Origin: Desulfobacteraceae bacterium UBA2245
GTDB taxonomy: Bacteria > Desulfobacterota > Desulfobacteria > Desulfobacterales > UBA2245
DNA: 64,000 nt
Direction of reading: 5' to 3'
NCBI GenBank assembly: GCA_002347265.1
Contig: DDYB01000007.1
Span: 487-64,486, forward strand
Positions 1 to 8,332 of the stretch are shown piece after piece. Each line of letters begins with the position of its first letter. Position 1 is the first letter of the stretch. The translations under genes and the position numbers were made by a program. Below the pieces are notes generated by a model, which did no database searches, was not told the origin of the DNA, and saw only the letters and a program-made list of their open reading frames with translations.

Positions 1-70
1 GAATATGCTGCGCTTGTCGCATCGCCGCGCGCCTTGCCTGACGGCCTGATTCTTGTTTTTCAAGACCCTG

Positions 71-850
71 TTAGATGACGCCCGCTTCTTCCCGAAGCGC
101 TTTGACCAGTTCGGCGGCCTTTTGCCGGGCGTCAGCGCCCTGGATGATCCGGCCGGCCTTGCGCGCCGGCGGAAGATTCATGGCAACGATACGGGTCGTC
201 GCTTCTTCCGAGGGCGCATCGATTTTGAAATCGGCCAGGGTTTTCACTTCCAGGGGCTTTTTCTTGGCCTTCATGATGCCGGGAAGCGAGGCGTACCGGG
301 GTTCGTTGAGCCCTCGCTGGGTGGTGAACAGCAGGGGCAGACGGGCTTCCAGTTCCATTGTGCCGCCGTCGACGGATTTGACGCATCGAATCACGCCGTT
401 TGTAACCTCGGCCCGAATGACCATCGAAATGCTGGGAATATTTAAAAATTCGGCTGCAGCCGGACCGACGAGAAAGTTTTCATCGTCCACGGCCCTTTGT
501 CCGGCGATGACCAGATCAAAGGGAATGGTTTTCAGAACGCCGGCCAGAACCTTCGCGATGCCAAGGCCGTCGCAGGATTTCAGCGCCGGATCATTGATCA
601 GAATCCCCCTGTCCGCCCCCATGGCCAGAGCGGTGCGAACGGCATCGAGAGTTTTTTCATTTCCGGCGGAGACAACAGTTACGGTTCCCCCGTGTTTTTC
701 CCTGATTCTCAATGCCTCTTCCACGGCCAATTCATCGTACGGATTGATCACCCATTTGATGCCGTCGGTGCGGATGGATGCGCCGTCGCCGGCGATTTCA
801 ACAAAAGTTTCCGTTGCCGGAACCTGTTTTAACAAAACAACGATTTCCAA
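71..850 (-). CDS. etfB: Electron transfer flavoprotein beta subunit
   Basis: EtfB is the AMP-binding small subunit of the EtfAB heterodimer, which passes electrons from acyl-CoA and other dehydrogenases to the quinone pool or to bifurcating complexes in the cytoplasm. The N-terminus (IVVLLKQVPATE) and the central segment (VIAGQRAVDDENFLVGPAAAEFL, here split as IAGQRAVDD and VGPAAAEFL) are typical of the family, and the length of about 260 residues fits. An ATG at 871 is in frame, but a TTG at 850 sits seven bases after AGGGGG and gives the usual family N-terminus, so I prefer it. etfA would be expected next on the minus strand, but only 70 bases remain and I cannot recognise it there. Confidence 0.93.
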   Translation of the reverse strand: MEIVVLLKQVPATETFVEIAGDGASIRTDGIKWVINPYDELAVEEALRIREKHGGTVTVVSAGNEKTLDAVRTALAMGADRGILINDPALKSCDGLGIAKVLAGVLKTIPFDLVIAGQRAVDDENFLVGPAAAEFLNIPSISMVIRAEVTNGVIRCVKSVDGGTMELEARLPLLFTTQRGLNEPRYASLPGIMKAKKKPLEVKTLADFKIDAPSEEATTRIVAMNLPPARKAGRIIQGADARQKAAELVKALREEAGVI

Positions 851-943
851 ATCAAACCCCCTTCTTTCCATCGGTTGCAGGCGTTATGCCATTGTTTCAC
901 TAGCAAGGATGGTCTTATAAAATTATAAAACAATTAACGCTTT

Positions 944-966
944 GGAATAATTAAGCTAATAATTCC
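944..966. promoter_or_regulatory. Imperfect palindrome upstream of etfB (possible operator)
   Basis: A 23-base near-palindrome (arms GGAATAATTA and TAATAATTCC, one mismatch, three-base centre) lies about 95 bases upstream of etfB in an AT-rich gap. It is too AT-rich to be a convincing terminator and could be a regulator site. On the minus strand TTGTAA overlaps the region as a weak -35-like element. The binding protein is unknown. Confidence 0.3.
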
Positions 967-1059
967 TTACAAGCAAAAAATACAAAACTAGGACAAAGAT
1001 GTCAACCCCTTTGTCGTGTCATGAAATGGTTTTGGATTCGAACGAATGAGACCTTCCGG

Positions 1060-2103
1060 TCAGGGGGCGCCTGTCTGGCACATGCGGTCAAAACCCGACG
1101 AACTGAAATCGGTCTGAGAACCGTCGCGATTTTGAACGACCATGAGACATTCGATGTTCTCAAGGCCATTGATCAGTTCGAGCCCTTTATCGGGTCCCAT
1201 GACCATCAGGCCGGTGGCCAGCGCGTCGGCAAAAGCGCAGGAAGACGCTGAAACGGAAACGCTTATCACGGCGTTGTCAACCGGGTATCCGGTGCGGGGA
1301 TCCACCACATGGGAGTATCGTTTCCCGTTCATTTCGAAAAAATTTCTGTAGTTGCCGCTGGTGGCCATGGCCTGATTATTCAAGGCGACAATTCGATATA
1401 CATCATCCACGGCGGCATCGGATTTCGGCGTGTTGATGCCGACCTTCCATGGCCGGCCCTGGCTGTTGCGTCCGGAGGCCCTGACTTCCCCGCCGATTTC
1501 CACCAGGTAGTTGTCAAAACCGCCCTCCGCGATCAGCTCGCAGATGGCGTCAACGCCGTATCCTTTGGCGATGGAGGCCAGATCCACTGTCACGAAGGCC
1601 TTTTTCTTGACCAGATAGCCTTCGGGAAAGCAGGCGATGTGCTGAAATCCGATTGTTTTAAGGCATTGCGCAATGGCGGAAGGCTCTGGAACCTGGCGGT
1701 CGACGTGTTTGCTGCCGAATCCCCAGAGGTCGATCAGCGGTTTTAACGTACCATCCCATGCGCCTTCGGTGATCCGATGAATTTCGCAGGCCAGCGTCAT
1801 GACCTTCATAAAATCCGAGGAAGCATGAAAGGGCTCGCCGGTTTTCTGAAAATTGTTAAACCGGTTGAGCTCGCTTTCGGGAATGAATGCGGACATGCTC
1901 TGGTTGACTTCCCGAAGGCGGCGGGAAATCTGATCTTCCAGCTGCCCCGTGCTTTGTAAAAACCCATAAACGACCTTGATGTGATAGGTCGTTCCCATGG
2001 TTTTTCCAGAAAACGCCGCCACCCGATTCTGACCGCATCCGAATGCAAATACAGATGCAATCAGCAGAACGGCGGTTCTTATGCAAAGGGGAAATGAACG
2101 CAT
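1060..2103 (-). CDS. apbE: ApbE-family FAD:protein FMN transferase, lipoprotein
   Basis: ApbE enzymes attach FMN covalently to Thr/Ser of target proteins such as Rnf and Nqr subunits, using FAD and magnesium on the outer face of the membrane. Visible family motifs are KTMGTTYHIKV near the N-terminus, DLASIAKGYGVD, EIGGEVRASG, and SHVVDPRTGYP. The N-terminus is a signal peptide ending at a lipobox-like VFAFGC, so the protein is probably a lipoprotein. The ATG at 2103 is chosen; a TTG at 2115 would overlap the stop of the preceding gene by four bases. The preceding acidic hypothetical gene probably shares its transcript. No Rnf or Nqr target genes are visible nearby. Confidence 0.92.
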   Translation of the reverse strand: MRSFPLCIRTAVLLIASVFAFGCGQNRVAAFSGKTMGTTYHIKVVYGFLQSTGQLEDQISRRLREVNQSMSAFIPESELNRFNNFQKTGEPFHASSDFMKVMTLACEIHRITEGAWDGTLKPLIDLWGFGSKHVDRQVPEPSAIAQCLKTIGFQHIACFPEGYLVKKKAFVTVDLASIAKGYGVDAICELIAEGGFDNYLVEIGGEVRASGRNSQGRPWKVGINTPKSDAAVDDVYRIVALNNQAMATSGNYRNFFEMNGKRYSHVVDPRTGYPVDNAVISVSVSASSCAFADALATGLMVMGPDKGLELINGLENIECLMVVQNRDGSQTDFSSSGFDRMCQTGAP

Positions 2104-2111
2104 CGTCCGCG

Positions 2112-2573
2112 TCAAGTCTCGTCATCTATGTCCAGAATTTCGTCGTCCGCTACCTTGAGCGAAGAGTTGATGTGGACAATTTTATCCTCATCATCCAGCT
2201 CATCCTCCAAAAGCGAATCGATATCGTCCGATTCGTCTTCTATGTCTTCCACTTCGATTTCCGGCGGATTCTCCTGGCATAAAAATTCGGTGTCGTCAAA
2301 GAGCAGCTCAATGGCATCGCCGCCGTCCGGGCCGTACAGGGTTTTGACCGATTCGGCGATTTTCTGCGCGTACAGATTCGGCGGATACATGTTGACGGTT
2401 CTCAGCGCCTGCATAAGAGCCGAATTCCCTGTTACAATCGCGGCTTCAATCTCCTGATTGTTATAGGCTTCTTCGCAAAGAAGCGACATGGATTCCTTGT
2501 CAAGCTCTGCAAATTCCTGAATAATCAGCTGATTTTTATGCATATCCTTGAGCAGCAAATATTTTTGCTTCAT
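2112..2573 (-). CDS. Hypothetical acidic protein
   Basis: I do not recognise a family. The 153-residue protein starts at an ATG preceded by GGGAGAA at good spacing; a longer in-frame ORF exists upstream but lacks a ribosome site and would run towards the tRNA genes. The first 100 residues look like a small helical globular domain. The last 50 residues are extremely rich in Asp and Glu (runs such as EVEDIEDESDD and DELDDEDK), suggesting a flexible acidic tail. The stop nearly touches the apbE start, which suggests coupled expression, but a functional link to flavinylation is only inference. Confidence 0.75.
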   Translation of the reverse strand: MKQKYLLLKDMHKNQLIIQEFAELDKESMSLLCEEAYNNQEIEAAIVTGNSALMQALRTVNMYPPNLYAQKIAESVKTLYGPDGGDAIELLFDDTEFLCQENPPEIEVEDIEDESDDIDSLLEDELDDEDKIVHINSSLKVADDEILDIDDET

Positions 2574-2770
2574 GATGATTCTCCCGTTAAAGGTGAAATA
2601 GCAACAGGTGGCGTTGTGTTTTTGCTGGAAACCATAAAAAAACCCTCCTGTCAACAAACAATCCAGCGGCAGGTTGAGGATGCAAACCAGGTTCGAGCCC
2701 GCGGGTCCGCGCCGGAACAATAAAAATATTGACCTGTCCGGTCTTTGGTGATAACAACTTCAAATCTTTG

Positions 2771-2858
2771 GGAGGGATGGCCGAGTGGTTTAAGGCGGCG
2801 GTCTTGAAAACCGTTGAGTGTCAAAGCTCCGTGGGTTCGAATCCTACTCCCTCCGCCA
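2771..2858 (+). tRNA. tRNA-Ser (UGA anticodon)
   Basis: The acceptor stem GGAGGGA pairs with TCCCTCC, followed by discriminator G and an encoded CCA. The anticodon loop CTTGAAA has anticodon TGA, the T-loop is GGTTCGAATC, and a long variable arm is present, as expected for a class II serine tRNA. It lies 13 bases upstream of a second tRNA-Ser. Confidence 0.97.
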
Positions 2859-2871
2859 GGAATAAGATTCA

Positions 2872-2964
2872 GGAGAGATGGCCGAGTCGGCTGAAGGCGC
2901 TCGCCTGCTAAGCGAGTGTGGGGGGAAACTTCCACCGAGGGTTCGAATCCCTCTCTCTCCGCCA
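2872..2964 (+). tRNA. tRNA-Ser (GCU anticodon)
   Basis: The acceptor stem GGAGAGA pairs with TCTCTCC, followed by G and encoded CCA. The anticodon loop CTGCTAA carries GCT, and the long variable arm (GTGTGGGGGGAAACTTCCAC region) marks class II. It is probably co-transcribed with the preceding tRNA-Ser(UGA) and ends at the hairpin at 2978. Confidence 0.97.
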
Positions 2965-2977
2965 CAGCTTTATCCAG

Positions 2978-3003
2978 CCCGGTCGAAAGATCGGGTTTTT
3001 TAT
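2978..3003 (+). terminator. Rho-independent terminator of the tRNA-Ser pair
   Basis: A seven-base-pair stem (CCCGGTC with GATCGGG, one G-U pair) is closed by a GAAA tetraloop and followed by TTTTTTATTT. It sits 14 bases after the second tRNA. Confidence 0.9.
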
Positions 3004-3111
3004 TTGAAAATCCGGTTGTTTTTGATTCCGCTGCATTCATTTTTTTGTACGCCAAGCCCCTGCAGCAATTGCTGCCGCCGATATCCCGCTTCGTTTTTTC
3101 TCGACCCGCTT

Positions 3112-3840
3112 TCATGAGCGCTCTGAAATTCCACGCGCTTTTTTAAGCCTTTTCCAGAAAGGTTTGAAGAGAAAACTCCTTTCATCCAGGCTGCAGAGCC
3201 TTTCGAACATGGGCCGGGTAGCGGTAAAGGCCAGAATGTTTGAAGGCAGATGCTGGCGCATGGCGATGTCGGTTGCGCCGATCAGAGCCTGGCAGGCGTT
3301 GAAATCCTCAAACAGAGGGGCCAGTTTCATGCATCCGGCGCCGAAAGGAGCCAGAACTGCCGGCGGATCTTCCGGGCTGTGGTGGTAGTAAGCCCCGGTG
3401 ATCAACAGGCTCAACTGATCGGGATTGACCAGAAAGGTGACGGTTTTCAACCAGGCATACTGGTCCGGTTTCAGCGGTCCGATGAAAAGATGTGAATGGG
3501 TCTGGGAATAGGGTTTTTCCTTGTCGAGCCATTGATGCATCAATGGCCGGGAAGCCCTGAGCCCTTCAGCCTCGGCCAGAAAAGTGACAAAATCCTCCCG
3601 GGATCGACTGCTGATGCCGCAGAGCCAGTTGCCGCATCCGGGGCACCCGAAGTTTTCGCGGGTGATATGAAGGGTGGCGCCTTCCAGCCAGTGATCGTAG
3701 AATTCAAATACACATCCATGCCGACCTTTTCGAGGTTCGATCCGGGGGGCAAATGGCTCCGGATCCGGCGCATCGTAGAATCCGATCAGCGGAAGGCCGA
3801 TGCCGGCTTTTTCCAGCAAAAGGCTGGGATCTGGCTTCAT
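3112..3840 (-). CDS. DUF169 family protein
   Basis: The protein resembles DUF169, a cytoplasmic family common in anaerobes and methanogens with no settled function. It has a Cys-containing segment FGCPGCGNWLCG near residue 65-76 that could bind metal or a cofactor, and the family-typical C-terminal part with SNILAFTATRPMFERL. The length of 242 residues is usual. It lies 42 bases upstream of nothing obviously related: the next gene on the minus strand side is a DnaJ-like protein transcribed in the same direction ahead of it. The start ATG at 3840 follows a weak purine stretch. Confidence 0.8.
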   Translation of the reverse strand: MKPDPSLLLEKAGIGLPLIGFYDAPDPEPFAPRIEPRKGRHGCVFEFYDHWLEGATLHITRENFGCPGCGNWLCGISSRSREDFVTFLAEAEGLRASRPLMHQWLDKEKPYSQTHSHLFIGPLKPDQYAWLKTVTFLVNPDQLSLLITGAYYHHSPEDPPAVLAPFGAGCMKLAPLFEDFNACQALIGATDIAMRQHLPSNILAFTATRPMFERLCSLDERSFLFKPFWKRLKKARGISERS

Positions 3841-3882
3841 GGTCTTCTCCTGTACAGGTATGAATCGTCTGAAGGATTGATT

Positions 3883-4689
3883 TTAAAAACGGGACATGAT
3901 CCGCCGGAAGAAATTCTGAATCCGCGCGATCCATGTGGCCTGAATGCGCACTTTCAGATACAGATCTCCGGACTTTCCGCCGTCTTTTCCGCGTTTTCCC
4001 ATGCCGGTCAGCCGAATCAGCTGACCTTTACGAACCCGGGGAGGCAAGGTGACGACCAGGTCCTTGCCCTGTTCGCGGTGATAATATTTAAAATTTCCGC
4101 CCTGAAGGGCCTGCATCGGGGTCAGGACCATATCGTCCATCGAGTCGGTTCCGTTTTCGGGAATGACGGCGCCGGCGAACCTGCGCAGCAGATTGCGGCT
4201 GAATCCACCCAGGTTTCCGGGCAGAATGGAAGGCACCTCGCGGCGAAGGCCGTGGCCGGTTTTCCCTGTAAAGACAAAGCCTGTTGCGTGCATTCCCGGC
4301 CGCCTGACCTCAAAACGCTGATAGCCCTGGCCGTCAAAATCCTTGAAGATGTCGTCGAAACTTCTAAATCCGAAAACCTTGGTCATCTCTTCGAAAATAT
4401 GGTGAATATCAGAGCCTGAAAATATGTCGCGGTCGGAATATTGACTGCGGAACTGCCCATAGGCCGATGAACCGAATCTATGGCGCAATCCATCGTATTC
4501 ACTTCGTTTTTGTACATTTGAGAGCACGGCGTAGGCTTCATTCAGATCTTTCATTCGGTCGATGGCTTCCGGGTCGCTGCACCGGTCGGGGTGATATTTG
4601 AAGGCCAGATTCCGGTAGGATTCCTTGACCTCTTTGGCTGAGGCTTCTTTTTCGATGCCGAGAATCCGGTAATAGTCTTTTTGTTCCAT
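3883..4689 (-). CDS. DnaJ-domain co-chaperone without zinc finger
   Basis: Residues 1-70 form a J domain with the diagnostic HPD tripeptide (KYHPDRCSD), which stimulates the ATPase of DnaK. There is no CxxCxGxG zinc-finger region, so this is not canonical DnaJ; a full dnaJ occurs at 21.5-22.6 kb. The C-terminal part (GNFKYYHREQGKDLVVTLP, GQLIRLTGMGKRG) resembles one beta-sandwich client-binding domain of the CbpA/DnaJ type. The middle region is degenerate. At 268 residues it is shorter than CbpA. It probably acts as an accessory J-protein in the cytoplasm. Confidence 0.85.
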   Translation of the reverse strand: MEQKDYYRILGIEKEASAKEVKESYRNLAFKYHPDRCSDPEAIDRMKDLNEAYAVLSNVQKRSEYDGLRHRFGSSAYGQFRSQYSDRDIFSGSDIHHIFEEMTKVFGFRSFDDIFKDFDGQGYQRFEVRRPGMHATGFVFTGKTGHGLRREVPSILPGNLGGFSRNLLRRFAGAVIPENGTDSMDDMVLTPMQALQGGNFKYYHREQGKDLVVTLPPRVRKGQLIRLTGMGKRGKDGGKSGDLYLKVRIQATWIARIQNFFRRIMSRF

Positions 4690-5157
4690 TGGCGTCCTTG
4701 TGTCTGACTGTTAAATTGGCATTCCGGACGATTGGCGAAGTCCATTCATGTCAGGAATCATTGAGGACCCATTATAGTCACCGCCGGGGCGGTTGGCAAG
4801 GTTCCGCAGGTCAATCTGCCCGCACGGATTTCAGCGGCTTTCATTGCAAAGATGCGGAAAGATTCAGCAGGGCATCCAGGACCGGCGGAGAAAAACGCAT
4901 TTTCAGGACCGAATCCGATTCTTCCGGACGGACGGGCAAATGTTTTCGGGCAAGGCTCACGATCATGGCCCTGGCCGGATTTTGTTGAGGAATTTTAATT
5001 GTCCTGAAATCCATGGGATCAACGGTACCCTAGCCGGCAGCAGCCGGGCAAGGCTTCAAGGATGCCTGTTGCCGGGGTGATCGAATATCCCGAAAAAACC
5101 GCATCCAGCGCACGAGGCCGCCCATCAGATGCAGGGGCGTTTCATTTTTTGAGCGAT
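4690..5157. other. Intergenic stretch without a recognised gene
   Basis: About 470 bases between the DnaJ-like gene and the response regulator gene. Several overlapping short reading frames occur on both strands, but none has a ribosome site or a recognisable protein. I see no RNA gene. Confidence 0.5.
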
Positions 5158-5835
5158 TTAGTCTTTCCACAGATCCACGTCGATCAGCCCCAGCTTGGCA
5201 GCGTATCGAACCAGCTCCATGGTGCTGTGAAGATCGAGCTTTTTCATGATATTGGCCCGATGGTTTTCCACGGTCTTGGGGCTGATGCATAGTTTGTCGG
5301 CAATTTCCTTGGGACCGACGCCTTCGGCCAGCATACGCATGATCTCCTGCTCTCTGGGAGTCAGAGCACCGTATTCGGCATCGGTGATCCGGGCTTCCTT
5401 GACGGGGAATTTCATCAGGTTTTCAACCACCTGCAGCGAAACCGAGCTGTCCAGGAAAAATTCGCCATTTACGATGGCTTCCAGCCCCTGGACCAGACGC
5501 TCGGCTGCCGATTCCTTGGCGACATACCCCTTGGCGCCGGCCTGAAACGCCTCGGCAATGTAATCGATTTTAGAGTGCATGCTGACGATCATGATCATAA
5601 CCTGAGGCTGCTGCTTTTTAAGTTCATAGGTCAGCTGAATGCCGCTTTTGTCCGGCAGTGATATGTCCACCAGAATGATGTCGGGATTGAGTTTTTTCGC
5701 CTCATGCAGGGCGCCCGCGGCGTTTTCCGCCTCGCCCACCACCTTGAAGCGTTCATTTCGGCCAATGATATATTTAAGCCCTTCCCGAAACAGCGGGTGA
5801 TCGTCTACGATGAGTACGCTTTTTTGCTGTGCCAC
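5158..5835 (-). CDS. NarL/FixJ-family response regulator
   Basis: A receiver domain (residues 1-125) shows the acidic pair in VLIVDDHPLF, the phospho-acceptor Asp in ILVDISLPDKSG and the conserved Lys in GYVAKES. A LuxR-type helix-turn-helix follows (LTPREQEIMRMLAEG and ISPKTVENHRANI, about residues 155-215). The protein is therefore a DNA-binding transcription regulator. It starts at GTG, with GGAGAGATAAC just upstream. Only one base separates it from the histidine kinase gene, so the two are a cognate pair. The signal and target genes are not evident. Confidence 0.95.
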   Translation of the reverse strand: MAQQKSVLIVDDHPLFREGLKYIIGRNERFKVVGEAENAAGALHEAKKLNPDIILVDISLPDKSGIQLTYELKKQQPQVMIMIVSMHSKIDYIAEAFQAGAKGYVAKESAAERLVQGLEAIVNGEFFLDSSVSLQVVENLMKFPVKEARITDAEYGALTPREQEIMRMLAEGVGPKEIADKLCISPKTVENHRANIMKKLDLHSTMELVRYAAKLGLIDVDLWKD

Positions 5836-5836
5836 G

Positions 5837-8332
5837 TTATCTCTCCTTTAAAGGAACCTGAATAAAAATTTTGGTGCCCTCCTGCGGGCGGGAATGTATC
5901 TTGAATACGCCGTTCAAAAGATGGATGCGCTCTTCCATGTTGCGCAGGCCCATACGTTTGGCTTTTATTGAAGACAGCATTTGTTCTTTTTCGTCAAATC
6001 CCTTTCCATTGTCATTGATTCGCAGAATGATGTTCGGATGGGACTTGACCAGTCGAATGGTGACATGGGTGGCTTCGGAATGCAGCGCGATATTGTTGAG
6101 GGATTCCTGAATCACCCGGTACAGATTGATCTCAACAGCGGAATCCAGATGACTTTCGTCCAGGCCCGCGGAAGAGAAATCCACCGCTATGGGGTGTCGT
6201 TCGGAAAAACTCTTGCAGTACTCATATACGGTCCGGACCAGTCCGAGCTGATCCAGGCTGGCCGGACGAAGGTCATAGGACAGATTCCGGACGTCGCGAA
6301 TCGATGTTTCCAGTATGCCGGATAGTTCGTTCGACTTTTGGCGGATGGATTCGGGCGCTTCCGGCCATTGATCAAGCAACATCCGGCAGCCGATATTGAG
6401 CGTGGACAGATTCTGAGCCACATGATCGTGCAGATACAGGGCGATCTGGTGCCTTTCACTTTCCTGGGCGCTGATCAGACGCTGGGTCAGCGTGAGGATC
6501 TGCTCCTTGGAACGCTGAAGCTGGGTGATGTCGTTTCCGATGCACAGTATTTCACAAACCTTTCCGGCGGGATCGCAGATGGTCCTGGTGGTCCAGGAAA
6601 CCCAGAATTTCTCTTCGCCGTTCCGTTGAAGCCCTTCGGTTTCAAAGCTGGAAAAATCCCCATGACGCTGGATTTGACCCAAAATATAATCCATTTCATT
6701 TCCCCGGCTGTCGATTTCGGGCATGACGGTGCCGATGATGTTTTTCCCCAGAATTTCATCTTCTCTGCAGCCAAAGAAGTTTTGGGCGAATTCATTGAAG
6801 AAGGTGATGAAGCCCCTGGTATCGCAACGCAGGATGATGCTGTTGGCGTTTTCCACAAGCTCCCGGTACTTGGTTTCGCTTTGCTTTAAAGCCAGCTCGG
6901 CCTTCCGGTGTTCGGTGATATCCCGAAGCGACTCGATAACGCCGACGATCTGCTTCTGAAAATTATAAAACGGGCTGACCTTTACCCAGAGCTGCATCAT
7001 TTTGCCTTTTATCAGGCATGATGCTTCGGCAAACAGAACATCTTTTTCCCTTCTGATGATCTTGTATTTTTTTTCGATTTCCGGATCCGGGTTCAGAAAC
7101 AGGTCCGCCAGGAGCGGTTCTCGGATTCCGTAAAACGGAAGGGCGTATTCGTAATTCCCCTTTCCAAGCATGTCTTTGGCGGAAATGCCGGTCATCTCCT
7201 CCATGGCGCGGTTCCAGATGATCGCCTGGCCTTCCGTGTTGATGGCCAATGTGGGGTCCGGAAGAAAATTGATTATGTCGGTCAGGAGCTGTCGAGATCC
7301 CGCCAGTTCTCTTTCCATCTCCTTGCGGCGGGTGATGTCCTGGAGAGACACCAGAACGTTTTGAATGCCTTCGTTTCCCGAAGGAATGACAAGATTCAGC
7401 AGAACATGGATGGGTTTTCCCTCCAGAGTTTGATTGATTCCGTCGCCCCGGAATTCGCTTGCCCCCTTGTCAATGGCGATCATCTCCTCGATAAAGAGCC
7501 TGTCGAGATCGAGCGCCAGTACCTTGTCCAGGTTGCCAAGCAGTTGCCGCTTATCCTGAGCGCCGAACAGTTTAATCGCTGCATCGTTGACATCCTTTAC
7601 CAATACCAGTCCGGCGACCCTTTTTACAAAATCGGGGTTTTCCCTCAAATACCCGCGCAGATCCTTGATGCCCTGGGATTTGAGCGTTTCCAGCTCGCGG
7701 CGAATTGCGGAGAGATCTTCTTCAAAAAGAGGAACCGGCGAGTTCCTGAAAAGCCCGGAATAGCGCGACTCGCTGTTGCAAAGGGCTTTTTCCGCGCTTT
7801 TGCGTTCGGTGATATCCAGCATCGAAAGCATCATGCAGATGCGGTTGCCATTCGGATCGGCGATCATGTGAGCCGAAATTTCCGCATCAAACAGGGAACG
7901 ATCTCTGCGTCTGGCAACAATTTCTCCAGTCCAGACTCCTTTTTGCGCCAGATCATCGAGCATGATCCGGGCGGTATCCGCGTCATGGAAAAAATCCAGC
8001 GCGGATTTTCCCAGGACCTGATCCGCGTACACGTACCGGAACACGGACAAAAAGGCCGGATTGACATAGGAAACTCTGCCGTCCATGTCCAGCAGCGAGA
8101 TGGGGTATTCGGCCGATTCCATGGCCCATTTTTTGATCCACAGGGCTTCGAGCTCGTGTTTTCTGGCTTCGACGGCGCTTTTGAGCTCGTTGCACTGCCG
8201 GGTCAGGGCCTCGATTTCCTGAATCAGCTGTTGCCGATCCTTTTCTTTATAATCATGAGAATGAATTTCTTTTTTCAACTTTCCGACCTGTTCTTGGATG
8301 GTTTTTGACAGAAAATCATTCCTGCTCGGCAT
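5837..8332 (-). CDS. Multi-PAS sensor histidine kinase (HisKA_3 type)
   Basis: The kinase is a probable soluble sensor with no clear membrane segment. A coiled coil (about residues 1-60) precedes four PAS-like repeats (for example LDMDGRVSYVNPAFLSVF and LRCDTRGFITFFNEFA). The dimerisation/phospho-acceptor domain has ERHQIALYLHDHVAQNLS with the LHDH histidine, and a HATPase domain follows (NDNGKGFDEKE, MGLRNMEERI). This architecture pairs with NarL-type regulators such as the adjacent gene. An alternative start at 8383 would overlap the upstream CDF gene by 68 bases, so I chose the ATG at 8332, which overlaps by 17. Confidence 0.93.
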   Translation of the reverse strand: MPSRNDFLSKTIQEQVGKLKKEIHSHDYKEKDRQQLIQEIEALTRQCNELKSAVEARKHELEALWIKKWAMESAEYPISLLDMDGRVSYVNPAFLSVFRYVYADQVLGKSALDFFHDADTARIMLDDLAQKGVWTGEIVARRRDRSLFDAEISAHMIADPNGNRICMMLSMLDITERKSAEKALCNSESRYSGLFRNSPVPLFEEDLSAIRRELETLKSQGIKDLRGYLRENPDFVKRVAGLVLVKDVNDAAIKLFGAQDKRQLLGNLDKVLALDLDRLFIEEMIAIDKGASEFRGDGINQTLEGKPIHVLLNLVIPSGNEGIQNVLVSLQDITRRKEMERELAGSRQLLTDIINFLPDPTLAINTEGQAIIWNRAMEEMTGISAKDMLGKGNYEYALPFYGIREPLLADLFLNPDPEIEKKYKIIRREKDVLFAEASCLIKGKMMQLWVKVSPFYNFQKQIVGVIESLRDITEHRKAELALKQSETKYRELVENANSIILRCDTRGFITFFNEFAQNFFGCREDEILGKNIIGTVMPEIDSRGNEMDYILGQIQRHGDFSSFETEGLQRNGEEKFWVSWTTRTICDPAGKVCEILCIGNDITQLQRSKEQILTLTQRLISAQESERHQIALYLHDHVAQNLSTLNIGCRMLLDQWPEAPESIRQKSNELSGILETSIRDVRNLSYDLRPASLDQLGLVRTVYEYCKSFSERHPIAVDFSSAGLDESHLDSAVEINLYRVIQESLNNIALHSEATHVTIRLVKSHPNIILRINDNGKGFDEKEQMLSSIKAKRMGLRNMEERIHLLNGVFKIHSRPQEGTKIFIQVPLKER

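Noticed and set aside
1..70. Start of etfA
   Set aside because: etfA is expected here, but neither possible start (TTG at 63, ATG at 22) yields a recognisable EtfA N-terminus within the window.
3496..4419. 307-codon plus-strand ORF over DUF169 and DnaJ-like genes
   Set aside because: It spans two well-supported genes and their gap on the opposite strand; no ribosome site or family.
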